This document shows, piece after piece, positions 11,230 to 22,559 of a stretch of DNA of 64,000 nucleotides (positions are counted from its first letter, which is position 1; each line of letters starts with the position of its first letter). Where the stretch lies: assembly GCA_033239525.1 (NCBI GenBank), contig BSYO01000024.1, positions 10,191,991-10,255,990 of the forward strand. The letters run 5' to 3'. Under the pieces are notes generated by a model. It ran no database searches. It saw only the letters and a list, made by a program, of their open reading frames with translations, and had not been told where the DNA came from. Source of the stretch: Nepenthes gracilis. Taxonomy: Eukaryota > Streptophyta > Magnoliopsida > Caryophyllales > Nepenthaceae. The translations under genes were made by a program, and so were the position numbers.

Positions 11230-12929
11230 CTGAGGGGGTCGGCGTAGGGAAATAACATGATTAGAATCACACTCATTGGCCCGATCGCGTTATCCACCGT
11301 CTTGCTTTTTCCTCCCGATCTGCTTGCTCCTTGTAGTCACGGGATTTTGGCGGATCGGGTGGTAATCATGTTTACCACCCGGCCAGTCTGTTCGGGGTGG
11401 AGAAGGCTCCTCGGCCCCCTTCTGCGGCCCCGAAGTCTGCCCGAGTCCCTTGATGAATCTATTGAGGTGTCGCGGCGGACGACTCCCTCAATCTCCCTCT
11501 GCGGCGTTTTGCAATCCTCGGTTGAATGGCCGGCGGAGCGATGATAATCACAATATTTGGGTGGTTTTCCGGAGTCCTTTTTAAGCGTTTTGGGCCATTT
11601 CGAAACTTTTCTCCACGGATACGCATGAGGGCGTTTGCTCGCGTGTCATCGGGGCGTGAAAGTAGTGGGCCCCGTAATCCTTGCGCTGCGGCGGCCCCGG
11701 TCTGCCCGGCCTTACCAAGGCGGGAGTGTTCTCGCCCATGAATTTCCTCTTCCCTTCTCGAGGAAGGGCCGAAGCTGTCTGCCCGTTCGGGCGCTTTGCC
11801 TCGTTGGCCTCCTCGGCCCGGCGACGTAGGCCTAGTGATTGATTCCGCTTCGCGGAATGATTTGAGATTCTTATGGGCAAGGTGCTTAAAAAAAGTCACC
11901 AAAGTAAGCGCCGAGATGAAGAAAATCCTAACTTCATCTCCTCGTGATCTGGGGATCCTTCGGCCTCGCCCACGGCGATCGAAGCGCCGCCAGGTTCTCT
12001 CTGGTTTGTTTGATGTGGGAGAGGTGCCCGCATTTGCTTCTCTTCCGTCGGCTTGATGCGTATTGAGCCGGGGAAGAGGTCAAGTGAGTACACGAGCTCG
12101 TCGATAGATCTGAAGGAGATGGTGAAACCCCGGTCAGCATCTCCCTTCGAGGTGAGAGGAAAAAACATCGGCACATTGCCGAGTCCTCCAACCTTATGGG
12201 CTTCGGTGGGTGCGGAAGTGATCCAGATGGTCAATCGGATCACCGCTCCCCCATCGTATGAATCAGAGTTGGCAACTTGAACTTTGAAGGGGACCGGGAT
12301 GACTCGGGATTTCCACGGTAAAAGGAGATCTGTCCCGGATCTATGGTGTGCTAAATCGTTACACTGCACGGTTTCCGGTTGCTCCACTCGCGGATCGGCG
12401 CGGTGGCGATCTTTTTGAGTTGAGGTAATCCCTCAACTTCTGTTTTTGTCCTGGAGGGTTGGCCCAGGCGGAGTGCTGCTGCCTCCGATGGATCTAGCAG
12501 TCTGGAGGCATGCTCGGGGGCCGGTGTTGCGGTTTTGGCCCAGAGTACCGGCGATTTCTTCGCTCTTGGCTTTCTCTCGGGGGCGATGCTCCGGAGCGTT
12601 CTGCGAGCTGTTTTGGCCGGGAGCGCGAGGAGGGCCCAGTGCCGGAACGTCTCGGAGCCACAGGAGTTTTTCGCGGGCGTCTTCTTTCTCTGGCCACCTT
12701 TTTGTGCGGGGAGGAGGGATGGCCAGTGGAGCCGGCCGGTGGCTGCGACTCTTTACGGGCGTAAAGTATCTGACGGGCGATTGTTGGCTTTGCATCTGCT
12801 CCACCATTCTTTGGAAGTAAGGCGGTGGAGCCCCTTTGTAGCCCGTTGACCGGGACTTGGCATAATCCACAGCCGGGAGTTGGTTGCATCTCTAGCGGAG
12901 TCGCTAGCTTGAGCCCTTGTGTTCACCAT
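11230..12929 (-). pseudogene. Gag, copy B (broken)
   Basis: The start is taken at 12929, where MVNTRAQASD is encoded on the minus strand just inside the primer-binding region. A capsid-type segment with PVPFKVQVANSDSYDGG lies near 12250-12300. Many short indels relative to copy A break the frame. Confidence 0.75.
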
Positions 12930-13005
12930 CGTAGGAACAAAGGTGACAAGAGCGGAGTGCGAGAATCGGGAGTAAGCTTTTGTTAGCGCTTCCAGACATT
13001 TCCAA

Positions 13006-14112
13006 TGATGCGTCACACTGGTCCAGAGCTTGAGCAGTTCGGATTCTCAGGTGGATGTTGATCGCGCTCCGTTCACCGGAGTGCGGGTCTGCGCACCACT
13101 AAAACAAAACAGAGGTCGGCGATTAACGGCGGGAGAAATCCCACCGATAACTCTCACGCGATTCAAGTGATGGCTTGACCTTGAAGAAAGAAGCGAGAGA
13201 AGAATAAGTTGTCGTGAGAGCGGTTTGACCCAGGGCGTAGAGAGAAAACGCAAGGTCCTTCTTGTATACGAGTCGGTGGGAAGGCGATAAGCAATCGTGG
13301 GATTAAACATTGTTGCCAGAGTTTATGGTGCGATCTCCTGGGCCCGGGAAGCAGAGAGCTTGTATCTAGAGACTCGGAGTTTTACGCCGAGAGTTCGATC
13401 TCAATTCAAGTGTTTTTAGTGTTAATTGATAGCGTGCCCGAGGCGAAGGTTAGGGGGCTGATTTATGGAAGAGGTGGATGATCCTCCTCCTTTGGAAGGC
13501 GAGATCCTTTCCCTCCACGGTGGCTGCACGCCTTCTCCGTGAGATCTCGGTTTGCCATGGTGGAGGGGATAGTTTCCTTGCACTTGTAAATGCAGCTTCC
13601 CAGTTATTTCTTTCCCCTTTGGATTATTACCGTTGGGTTGTTTGGTGGGCAAGAATACGGGAAGATCTGGCGCCTTCCTTATTTGAAGGCGCCCGATCTT
13701 GTTAGTATCCATTTAGGATCAAAGAGGACGCGTGGAAGGCGTGGTTGGTGCCGGGAGGAGTTATGGCGCCAACAAGACAGCCCATTCTTTAGGGAAGGCG
13801 TTATTTGGGCCCAATGCGTAAGGAGAGGGCGGTCGGCGTTCGAGTTGACCGTCGGAGAGTCGCCGCGCCGTGGAGAGCGGGGCGGAGTTTCCTCTATCGT
13901 TCTATGATTGGGCTTGGGCCACGGTGGAATGGGCCAAAGATCCAGTAGAAAGGCTTTGGAGGCCCAAAGCACAGTCTTGTGACGGTCAACATTGTTGACC
14001 GTTTGTGAGGCATCGCCGCCCACAGTGTCAACTCGAACGTTGACCGTCGGGGCTTTCAGGTTTGGGATCCGTTTTTTCTGTTGGGCCGGCCCATTTTGAG
14101 GCGTACCCATCA
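13006..14112 (-). repeat. 5' LTR of Tat copy B
   Basis: The LTR runs from TGATGCGTCA at 13006 to GTACCCATCA at 14112, about 1107 bp, and aligns with the LTR at 3284. On its left the primer-binding site is degraded (TTCCAGACATTTCCA in place of the copy A word). On its right the outer flank begins AGACC. Several TTGACC/GGTCAA words occur between 13840 and 14045. Confidence 0.8.
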
Positions 14113-14132
14113 AGACCCATATGAGAATGACC

Positions 14133-14167
<35 letters not shown>

Positions 14168-15710
14168 TGTTTTATGGAGAAAATTGAGGGTACTCTTTTA
14201 TTTTGATTGGACCCTTATATGATTAATCAAGATGTTTGAGCAAGATTAATAATTGCGAGTTTTGTTTAGAGGTGACAAAATATGAGGTATTTTATAATCT
14301 TAGAAATAAGATTGGTATATTGAGAGGCATAGTGAGAATCAAATAAAATATTAAGCGAAATAGGTCGGATATTTAGTCCATTCTTGGATTTTTCTTATTT
14401 CCACAGTGATCGGTTCTTTATATCAATTTAGATTGAATGTGTATATTTTATTAGTATTCAATTGATAAATAAAAGATAGTGTGTGAAAATTCTAAAATAC
14501 CTAAAAATGGGAATTTATAAAATTTTATTGTAATCTATATTATTTCAATATTTATTCTTGCCTGAATGTTGAAGTCATTAATCTTAAGGAGTGACACTTA
14601 TAGCCTAATTGTTATTGTAGAAAGTGATATCCGAGAGATCATAATAGAGGGATATGATGGGTAGTATAAGTATGTTACCGATATAGTCTCTAGGGAGAAT
14701 TGTAGGATTAATGAGGATGCCACAAATGTCAAAAAACTTGTAGGACTAAACTTGCCATTGGGAGTATAATACGTGACCTTTGGCTCACTATGGCAAAGTA
14801 AAGTCATTGGAGATTCTTATTTTATCGTACAATGGTGACTATTGTATTGAGTCTCAGATGGTATTTGATATATTGCATACTTTATTGATTTTTCTATACA
14901 TTTGATATTATATTCTAAAATGTTTACTTATATTATGACATTATTAATTTTATTTACTAGTTAAGTGTTTGACTTACTCTCATATTTTTTTAATCCAAAT
15001 TAAAAAGATATTGTAGTGCTAGTCAGAGTTCGTATGATTATTGTTGGGTACTAAATAGAGATGATTCTGGAGTTAGCAATCTATTAATGAGAGTGGAGAA
15101 GTTTAAAATTTGTTATTATTTCCTTTCTATAGAGTGATTAGATATTTATGGTCGGGATTGTGTAAAGAATAAATTTCATAAATACAATTATTTAGATAAT
15201 TATGCTGTGAGCACGAAAACTCGATATTTAATCCGAAATGCGATAATGGTACAAAATTTAATCAATGGACCCGATTTTGTAATCAATTTAATTATGGTAG
15301 GTTAAATTAGTAATACAGTTGATATGAGAGCAACTCAAAAGCTGCTGTATTATCCAATTAGCAGCATAACAAAAATTAGGAGCAAAATTATATTAGCATA
15401 AGGGGACCTGGCTGTAGCTAGGAGGATTTATACACTTAAAAAATTTGAAGTAATGTACGAAAATAAGGGACTTGGCTCGAATAACACCTAGATTAATTCC
15501 AACACTTTATTAAATTTCAGCCAACTAACTAATAAATTAATAGAATTTGTACAGGGGACACACGGCATATGTACATGGCAATACAAATACTTAGCAAACT
15601 TTTACACTTAGCTAATGTTAGGAGGAGGAAGAATTTCAAGAATTGGGAATAAGGGAAGGGGGAACATGGCACTAAAACTAACACAATAAATTAAGGGAAT
15701 TAAAAGTGAT
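14113..15710. other. AT-rich interval, possible old chromovirus LTR debris, with (AT)n at 14135-14164
   Basis: No gene is visible. An (AT)n microsatellite lies 20 bases beyond the copy B LTR. The words TTAAGTGTTTGACTTACTC near 14960 and TTTATGGTCGGGATTGTGTA near 15145 resemble downstream LTR parts of Tekay/Del-type chromoviruses in plus orientation. I recognise these only by eye and no boundaries can be set. The last ~400 bases show nothing recognisable. Confidence 0.35.
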
Positions 15711-15943
15711 TGTAACGGACCGGATAAATTAAATACCACTTATCCTAATATCTACCAAAATATTTTAAATGCAAATCATAAAATAAAAATCCATCAAATT
15801 AGGAAACAACATCCAAAACATACATAGGATTTAAAATCTGTTACAAATAAATACGTGACTCCAACGTCATATTTTCAGATACAACGTTCAGATATAGAGA
15901 TACCACTAGGTACTTAAAATCAAACCATAATAACCTATGAAAG
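15711..15943 (-). repeat. Chromovirus-type LTR fragment, left piece
   Basis: The fragment begins TGTAACGGACC and contains CCACTAGGTAC and CCATAATAA words that match the LTR of copy F near 57188-57212. It stops at 15943, where copy C begins, and resumes at 27684. No PBS or polypurine tract adjoins its left edge, so this side looks like an outer LTR end. Confidence 0.65.
15939..15943. repeat. Target-site duplication GAAAG, left copy
   Basis: GAAAG immediately precedes the TG of the copy C LTR and recurs at 27679-27683 immediately after its terminal CA. A 5-bp duplication is normal for gypsy integrases. Confidence 0.85.
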
Positions 15944-16979
15944 TGTTGCGTCCCGAGCCCAAGGTTGCCGTACGGACTAGGGGAGCCTTGGATTCTAGCG
16001 TGCGGGCGCTCCGGAAGAAGGATCCGGTCTCCGTCCTATAAACTGGACTGCATAACCTAAACAATGATGAGCAAAGAGGTGAAGGTGCAGTGGGATTTCT
16101 CCCACGAAAAGTAGCTCAGGCCTTTTCAAGTCGGCAATATTCCCTTGATAAGCGGAAATGCGCACGCTAAGGTGGTGCGCGGAGAAAATCTTGAGAAAGC
16201 GTGAAAGTGCTTATCGATGATGTGGGAAGAGTTTTGAGCGGTGTTGGAAGGCACAGCTTTCCGTGATGCACCCCATGACGGGTGGCTAACTTTCCGTGAT
16301 CTCAGCGGATCACGGGGTATGGCGAAGTCGACTAGATGAGGCAAAGCTCTGCTTTGTGACTCGTCTCCCTCGTGTTTTTAGGAAGAAAGGGAAAGCGATT
16401 GAGGCGTCGATGCTATCTTTTCTTGGACCGTTGTTTGATCGAAGAGTTCAAGATCCCGATTTATCGTTGATTGATCAAGATCAAGAGAGTTGTTCCGTTC
16501 GAAAAAGAGATCCTTTTCCCGTGGGGGTGAGGGTTTTATACTCCCCTCACCCCATTGGATTCTCCCGGGCGCCAAACGTCCGTTGCACAGTATTCTTCTT
16601 TCTGGCATGATTTGTCATGGACAGGCCCAGTCGCGCCGCCCTTCTGCGTGCTTAGCCTTGCTTCTTTGGCGTCGTTGACCACGCCCGATTCTCCCCGACG
16701 GAGATTGGTTGGCACTGCCCGCGGCGAGGGCATAAGCCAGCGCCTGCGCCCGCCACGCCTCTATTGGCTAGCCTTTCCGCCCTTTTGTCTTGTTCCGTGC
16801 CGCGCATTTAATGCGCCGCGGAGTTACCCGTTGTTCTCCTTCCGTTGTGGGCTCGCGCCATTCTTCCCTTGGGTACAGGCTAACACTTCCTCGCGGAGCC
16901 TCTTCGATCTTTTCTGAGGCTGCCGAGCGACCTCGTGGGCTTGGGCACATCTTATGAGCCCGGGACATTGGGACTAACA
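15944..16979 (-). repeat. 3' LTR of copy C
   Basis: The LTR runs from TGTTGCGTCC to GGGACTAACA, about 1036 bp. It aligns along its length with 26652-27678, with long identical runs (for example around 16400-16480) broken by short indels in GC-rich words. Confidence 0.88.
16523..16553 (-). promoter_or_regulatory. TATA box inside an inverted repeat, 3' LTR of copy C
   Basis: GGGGTGAGG and CCTCACCCC flank a central stretch that reads AGTATAAAA on the minus strand, the direction of element transcription. The same arrangement is kept in the 5' LTR at 27229-27257. A TATA element here would drive genomic RNA synthesis from the 5' LTR. Confidence 0.6.
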
Positions 16980-16993
16980 CTAGCCCCCATGCC
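16980..16993 (-). other. Polypurine tract, copy C
   Basis: CTAGCCCCCATGC on the plus strand is GCATGGGGGCTAG on the minus strand, next to the inner edge of the 3' LTR. Copy E has nearly the same tract at 49363-49376. It would prime plus-strand DNA synthesis. Confidence 0.7.
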
Positions 16994-17260
16994 TCGGCTG
17001 GCGGCGTGATCGGGCTGGCATGTCCATTGGGCCCATACCCACGGCCTCATCCACCCTTCCTCGTGCAGCGTCATTCTTTGTCGTCTTCCCACCTCGCGCC
17101 TTTCCCGGGGGCAGGCGGGCTTTTAGTCTTGTGCGACCCGTCACCTCGCCGTGAGGTCGCGCAGCGTCTTGGGTTTCGTCGACTTGCGGATCTCTTGTTG
17201 CCCGAAAGGCGTTCAGCGGATGCCGTGTCACGCGGGTGAAGGGATGGCACATGTTATATC

Positions 17261-17270
17261 TATAAATAGG
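17261..17270 (+). promoter_or_regulatory. TATA-like element upstream of the antisense gene, copy C (distal)
   Basis: TATAAATAGG follows GTTATATC on the plus strand, about 960 bases before the antisense start codon. It is a canonical plant TATA sequence, but no start site or leader can be confirmed. The sequence to 18140 shows no gene and includes a run of about 20 T at 17907-17928. Confidence 0.4.
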
Positions 17271-18143
17271 GGGTCACTCGGCGAGTGAAGTTCATCCCTT
17301 ACCAACGAATCGGAGAGGGCGATGAGGAGATTCGGCTTTGCCCGCCCACGGTGGGCACTGAGAAGGAGTCGGATGGACCACTTGCACGCCCGGGTTCCCC
17401 GACGGAGACCGTTGTAGTCAAGCCTTGTGGCTTTTTTTTCTTTGCTAACGAGAATGGCTCGATCGTCCGCCCGTTGTCATGCGCCTCATTCTTGGTTGTG
17501 GCTTGGGTTGGTGGCGGGATTCTTTGACTTCCTCAGTATCTTCTCCCACTTCGGCGGCTTTCGGAGGAGAAGTCTCCCGTGCACCGAGGCAGTGCGACCC
17601 GACCATAGAAGGGTGTGCGAGTAAGTAGCCCTCACAGGAGAAAGCCGGCTTGTTATCGGACTTTCCCGAGTGCTTGACTTGATTCTTCACATGCCACCCG
17701 GTGGATTGAATTAGGAGACTCCCACAGAGGATGCTCCTGCTTCTGCCCGATTCGCCTTGGTGCAATTCCAGTTACCTTCACGTCGTTCGCAGGGCTCTCT
17801 AGGGGGCCATGAGGGACATCACGGGCCGCACTCTGATTTCTCTTTCGCAACTTCATGGTTGCGGTCCTTGTACTTTCTGAGAAGTATTTAATAAAAGTAG
17901 CCTCTTTTTTTTTTTTTTTTTTTGATGCACGTCGCAAGCCCGGCTTTGCCGTCGTAATCCCGCGTTTAATGCGGCGGCGCCCACGTGTCCTCTAGCTGGC
18001 TGGCAGGAGGGTTGCGTCCGTTGCTGGCGCCTAGCCATCATTGCCATCGATTGAGGGTTCGTGAGTGCGCCAGATCTTTTGCCACGTGTTTACATCTCCC
18101 GAGGCGGCGGCGTTTTCGATTTCCCGCCTCATGGTTTGGCGTT

Positions 18144-18156
18144 GCCTATTTAAGCC
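18144..18156 (+). promoter_or_regulatory. TATA-like element upstream of the antisense gene, copy C (proximal)
   Basis: GCCTATTTAAGCC lies about 80 bases before the ATG at 18229, a spacing that fits a plant core promoter with a short pyrimidine-rich leader. It supports the antisense gene having its own promoter rather than relying on LTR transcription. Confidence 0.5.
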
Positions 18157-18228
18157 CCGACGTGAATCTCCCTCACTTCCTTCCTCGACTTTCCCTTCTG
18201 GTTTATACTTGCGATCGTTGAGTCACCA

Positions 18229-20140
18229 ATGACTTCGGCGGCGGGAACTTCTTCCTCCTCCCAATTCTCCGAACCGTCGCCACGGTGTTCCCAACACAGT
18301 CGATCTTGGCCGAGGCGGACATTGCCTCCCCTTAGGGTGGATTACGTGATCCCGGCCAATTGATTTCCCGAGTTCTGGTCCTCGGGACGGGGCGCACGCC
18401 CCACCCGACGGTTTCTTCCACGATCTACCCAGTATCATCGAGGGAGGTCTCCGTGTTCTGCGCCTTGCTTGCTACTGCGCGATAGTCGACGCGATGGGCG
18501 TTCCCTTGGCAAGGCTTCATCCCAATGCCTTGCGGCTATCTAGTTTCTCTGTGTATCTTCGCCATCATGCACCCGTGTTCCTTCGATGCGAAGGCGGCTA
18601 GGAGGTAGTTTTCGGGCCTCGGAGTCGGAGGACCGGATATCTCTTACCCAGTCGGAGTTCGACTTGAGCGGCACTAACCACGACTCCGTGAAGGGATGGA
18701 AAGAGCGTTTCTTCTTTTACTGGAAGTACCCTTCGAGCACGAGCTTCCAAGGGCGTGGGGCCCGATCTCGGACTTCTTAGGGACAAGCCCACCCAGGAGG
18801 ACATTGCGGAGGGCTTGAGATTTCCACCATTCATCTTGAGGAACGAACTTCAAGATCGGGGCCACTACCTTACCTCCGTGATGTTCGAGATCGCGAGATG
18901 GGGACCCCGTGGGCCGGGCGGTGGCGAGCCGAGGCAAGGGTGGTCCCGGGGATCGAGCTCCGCGGCCGCGGTCGAGGCCGAGGCGGAGAGCTGTTCTCTG
19001 TTGCGTTCCTCGAGTAATGACGAGGGCCATTTGCAGCACTAAAAGATTGAGGGAGGGCTGGAAAGACTTCCACGAGGAGGTCGAAGAGGCGAGTCGCCGG
19101 TCCCTCTGCGACAAAACCGGCCCCGAAGAGAGCGGCGGGGCTCGCCGCCGGGGAAATCTGCCGCACTCTCGTCGACCCGACCGCGGCTCGGCCCTTCGCG
19201 AAATCTGCGAGGTCGAGTCTCGACTGCTTTGAGATCATGTGGCGGCCGTCGACGCTGGTGTTGAGTGGCGTTGTCGTTCTTGAGATCCCGGAGAGTCCGA
19301 TTGCTACCGTGTTTGAGCCGGCCTGGAGGGCTCGATACTTTGTGAGGCGCTGCGATTCTTGTTGTGCCCATTTAAAACATGGGCCTCTGAGATCATTTGC
19401 ACCTTCGGAGGCCAGGACCGCTCATTGCTATTCGGAGCAGAGGCCGAAGAGGCCCGGGGCCGCCTCGCGAGAGCTCCCAGAGTTCTGCGGCCCCCGACCT
19501 TCGGTCGGTTCTCCTCGTGCGGTCGGGGCCCAGGCCCAGTGGCTTCTTTAGATGGGCTGGCGCGGGCGGCTGTTGGTGGTCGGTGGCGTTCTGCCGGCCC
19601 GCCTTGGTTCGGAGCCGGCGAAGGCGGCCGGGGCGTTCTCGCGCGAAGACTGCGAGTGCTCTGGCCAGTCGGCCTTCCCGCTTGACCCTCCCCCATGTTG
19701 TTGAGGAAGTTGAGCCCCCAGGAGAGCTCTCTCTGTGCGATTTCACACGCTTCATGCGCGGCCGAACATCTTTTGGTAAGGTTGTCTCATACGGACTTCT
19801 TCCTTTCTTTGTCCATTTTGGTCATGCTTCTAACTTTTCTTCTGCGAGGCTCCAGGCAATCTGTCCCCCTCGAGGTGCGTGGCCCCGACTCTTTTCCGCG
19901 GCAGCCTTGAGCGGATCATCGTTGACCAGGCACCATCTCGCCGCGGCGGTCTGCTCGGATCGCATCCCTCACCGGGAGGTTGGGCGAGTGCGGCGGAGAG
20001 CGGCTTGGTGGAGGGCCTTCTTTGCGGCGGAGGACGGGATCACCGGGCTAGTCGTAGGCGCGGTCGGGCAGCCTCCCCTTGAGTGGCGGTCGGCGATGGA
20101 TACTCGCTTTTGGGGCCGGTATCCGCTTGTCAAATGAGAT
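18229..20140 (+). pseudogene. Antisense Tat gene (putative gypsy-type transposon domain), copy C, broken
   Basis: The gene opens with MTSAAGTSSSSQFSEPSP and continues in shifting frames with VDYVIPAN near 18340 and GVPLARLHPNALRLSSFSVY near 18490-18555. The latter matches the RVPIAQLHANAVRYLCTLCI block of the intact copy E gene, so the family is the same but the sequence is very diverged. A possible intron runs from GTAAGG near 19775 to CTCCAG near 19855. GA-rich coding with coiled-coil-like character lies on both sides. Function is unknown. Many frameshifts are present; the 3' end is an estimate. Confidence 0.6.
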
Positions 20141-21419
20141 CGTCTCCTGCGGCTCCTCGCGTCCCAGTAGCGTCCTTCATCCCGGAAATGCCGGGGTAGG
20201 AGAAGCGTCGCGCTGAAGGCGTTCCCAGAAGCGGGCCCGTCGAGTCCTGGCGATTGAACACATCAAGCCGTTAAGTTTGAGTTCGGTTTTCATTTGTTGT
20301 ATCATGTCCGTGTAGCTTGTATAACGTCTGCATAAATGAGAAGCTTTTGCTTGCATTCCCCGCGTCCATGCTTTCCTCATCATATAGTGTTGTTCGCCTT
20401 TTGCTTCGCTTTACTTGTTGGATCATGCTTCGTGCTTGAGTGCGGGCCCTTTGGAGCCGTTTTGATCAAGGCCTATCTGGGCGCCTTCTTGCGTGGTGCT
20501 CGTCCTTCGTAAGAGGATGTCATCACTCTCACGCGTTTGGGGAGCTCGTCCGTGCAGCGGATGTTGTTGCCCGAGCCTGGAGCCTCTGCGAGGGCTAGCG
20601 CGTGATCGGGCGCGCGTCAGGACTCCCGGGTCTAGGCCTCGGTCGCGTATAATTGTGGGAGGTGTGTCGCTCTGCTTTCAAGCGTTATGAACACCGAGTT
20701 GAGTCTAGCCCACGACCATGGTAGGCGGAGGGTGCTCTCTTGTTGAAGAAGGTCGCCGCACGCCTGCGATTCTTTGCCCCCTAAGGTTTTGTTGGCCATA
20801 GAGGGGGTCCCGGAGCCCCAGGGCCTTTTGCTTTGACGTAGCGGTCGTTGGCATTTAGCCTTTGTGATGGATCGCTGGATCCACGTGTCTCGACCAATGG
20901 CCGGACGCCTCCTGACTAGCCTTCTTGGCCGTGATGAGTAAGGCCGTCCCAGGGTCGCATGGCGCGAGGCGGAGTCTGAGGCGGTGCACTCGGACCGTCA
21001 ATACTTGGCCAAAGGAGTGATTTTACGGACGACGCTTGTTCTCGACTTAGGGGCGATCTAGGTCGTTTGATTCGGATATCAATGCATGCCATCAATCCAC
21101 CACGAATGAATATGCAATCTGACAATAAGAGCGATATGTTAATCAAAGGCGAAAAACATGCTCAAGCATTCATCATGATGTATGCGCGTGCGACTTACGG
21201 ATCGCCGTGCATCATTGATAATATTTCCTTAAGTTGGCGGCATTCCATGTCCCGTGGGACAAGTTTACCCGTTACAGGCGCGCGGCTTATGCAGGCAGCT
21301 CACGGAGGATTGCGGAGGCGAAGAAGCGGCCCTTCCCATCCCAAGAGAGTTTGTTCTGTTCGCGGTCTTTCCCACGCCTCTACGCTCCGGAGGACAGGAC
21401 TTGACTTCCGGTGGGCGTG
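20141..21419. other. Non-coding spacer between antisense gene and integrase, copy C
   Basis: No coding signal is recognised. A poly(A)-signal-like ATAAATGAGAAG occurs near 20332 on the plus strand, about 190 bases past the antisense gene estimate. This interval corresponds to the spacer at 6730-7630 in copy B. Confidence 0.4.
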
Positions 21420-22230
21420 CCTTCACCAGCTTGGTGTAGTATCGTGCGACTCGGCTGCTGGTAGGCGCGGTTCGGGCCGTAGCGGCATCCGAACCACGAG
21501 CAAGTCCAGGACTTTCCCAGGCTTCGCGCGCGTTGGTAGCCGGGTTGAAGTGTTAGACTCGCGACTTGGCATTCCCACTTCTACGGAACCAGCTGCCTCA
21601 ACTCCGGCAAAGGTTGAAAGGCGTCTCCTTGTTGATTCCTCGTAGTGTTGGTCGACCGACCATAGCGATGGTAGCTCCTCCACCCGGGAGCCCCCTGCGT
21701 CTTCCGTCGGGTCTTTATCCCATGCAAGAACAGCGTGCGGTTGGTAACCGACTGCCGTTGGGTTCGGGTGCGCCACGGATGTGTGTACGGCAATACGGAG
21801 TCGCGGCGTACTTTGTAAAAAGCGTTTCCCGGTGGGTGTGGTCCCGTTATCGATCACCACAGCCTCGGGGATCCCAAAGCGGCAAGCGATGCCTTGGCGG
21901 AGGAACTCCGTCGCATTGTGCTTTCGGTGATCTTAGCGAGAGAGCAGCTTCCACCCATTTTAAGTAAAATAGTCGATCTGAAGCGATCGGGAAATTTTCT
22001 GTCCATAAAATGCCATTGAAGTGGACCAAGTATGTCGAGCCCCGTTTGCACGAGCGGCCATGGGGGTGAGACATGCGGCTCGGTGTGCGGTTGGTGCGTC
22101 GTGTTGCCGTGGACTGACAACTTTTCGCATTTGCGGGCCGAACTCCATAGCGTCCTTCTTCATGGTGGGCGATAGAAGCCTTACATGACGTTGAATGCTA
22201 GATTTTCCCCAACGTGCGACCCGCATGGCC
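21420..22230 (-). pseudogene. Integrase, copy C (broken)
   Basis: Minus-strand words include SPTMKKDAMEF near 22140-22165 (end of the zinc-binding domain), WPLVQTGLDILGPL near 22020-22060 (start of the catalytic core), LAKITES near 21930-21950, and SVTNRTLFLHGIKTR near 21720-21760 (glutamate block). The C-terminal VEVGMPSRE lies near 21565-21590. The parts lie in different frames. Confidence 0.75.
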
Positions 22231-22559
22231 CAAGTGTACTTACGCCAACGCGTAGTCGGCCTCCTCTGGAGTAAGACATTTCGGGAGGGGAGTATCCCGT
22301 CTGTCTGCCTTCCGTTCGAGAATCGTGTACCATCCGGCCGTTTTCTTAACTCGCTTGCATCGTTGGCGTCCTCCGTGAGTTCCTCGGCCGGAACCGTATG
22401 TACGGCGTCATCCGATTATCCCCGTGTCGTCGCATTACTTCTTTGTCCTCGGCGTCGATCTTTGGGTGCGTTTAGGACCTCCACAGGCTCCCTCGCGTCT
22501 TGCTCGCGGTTACGCGGCCGCGTCCGGGCGGCCGGTCGGCCGTTCGTTATCCGACCTCG

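Larger units (their letters stand above)
3284..14112 (-). mobile_element. Tat-lineage Ty3/gypsy element, copy B, full span LTR to LTR
   Basis: Reading leftward from 14112 the element has a 5' LTR (13006-14112), gag, protease, RT, RNase H, second RNase H, integrase, a repeat-rich spacer, an antisense gene (5025-6725, plus strand), a 36-bp-type tandem repeat and a 3' LTR (3284-4322). The total is about 10.8 kb. Every gene is disrupted. The right end is clean (GTACCCATCA at 14112); the left LTR is directly followed by copy A, so no target duplication can be paired. Confidence 0.8.

Noticed and set aside
14135..14164. (AT)n next to copy B LTR as a possible functional site
   Set aside because: Simple microsatellite; similar TA tracts occur at 44458-44477 and 59406-59448.
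17907..17928. Poly(T) run as a possible retroposon (SINE/LINE) tail
   Set aside because: It lies within copy C internal sequence, with no duplicated flanks or SINE promoter boxes seen.
19304..20137. Several long overlapping frames on both strands in GC-rich DNA of copy C
   Set aside because: High GC lowers stop frequency. The only family signal is the antisense Tat gene on the plus strand; the others lack motifs.
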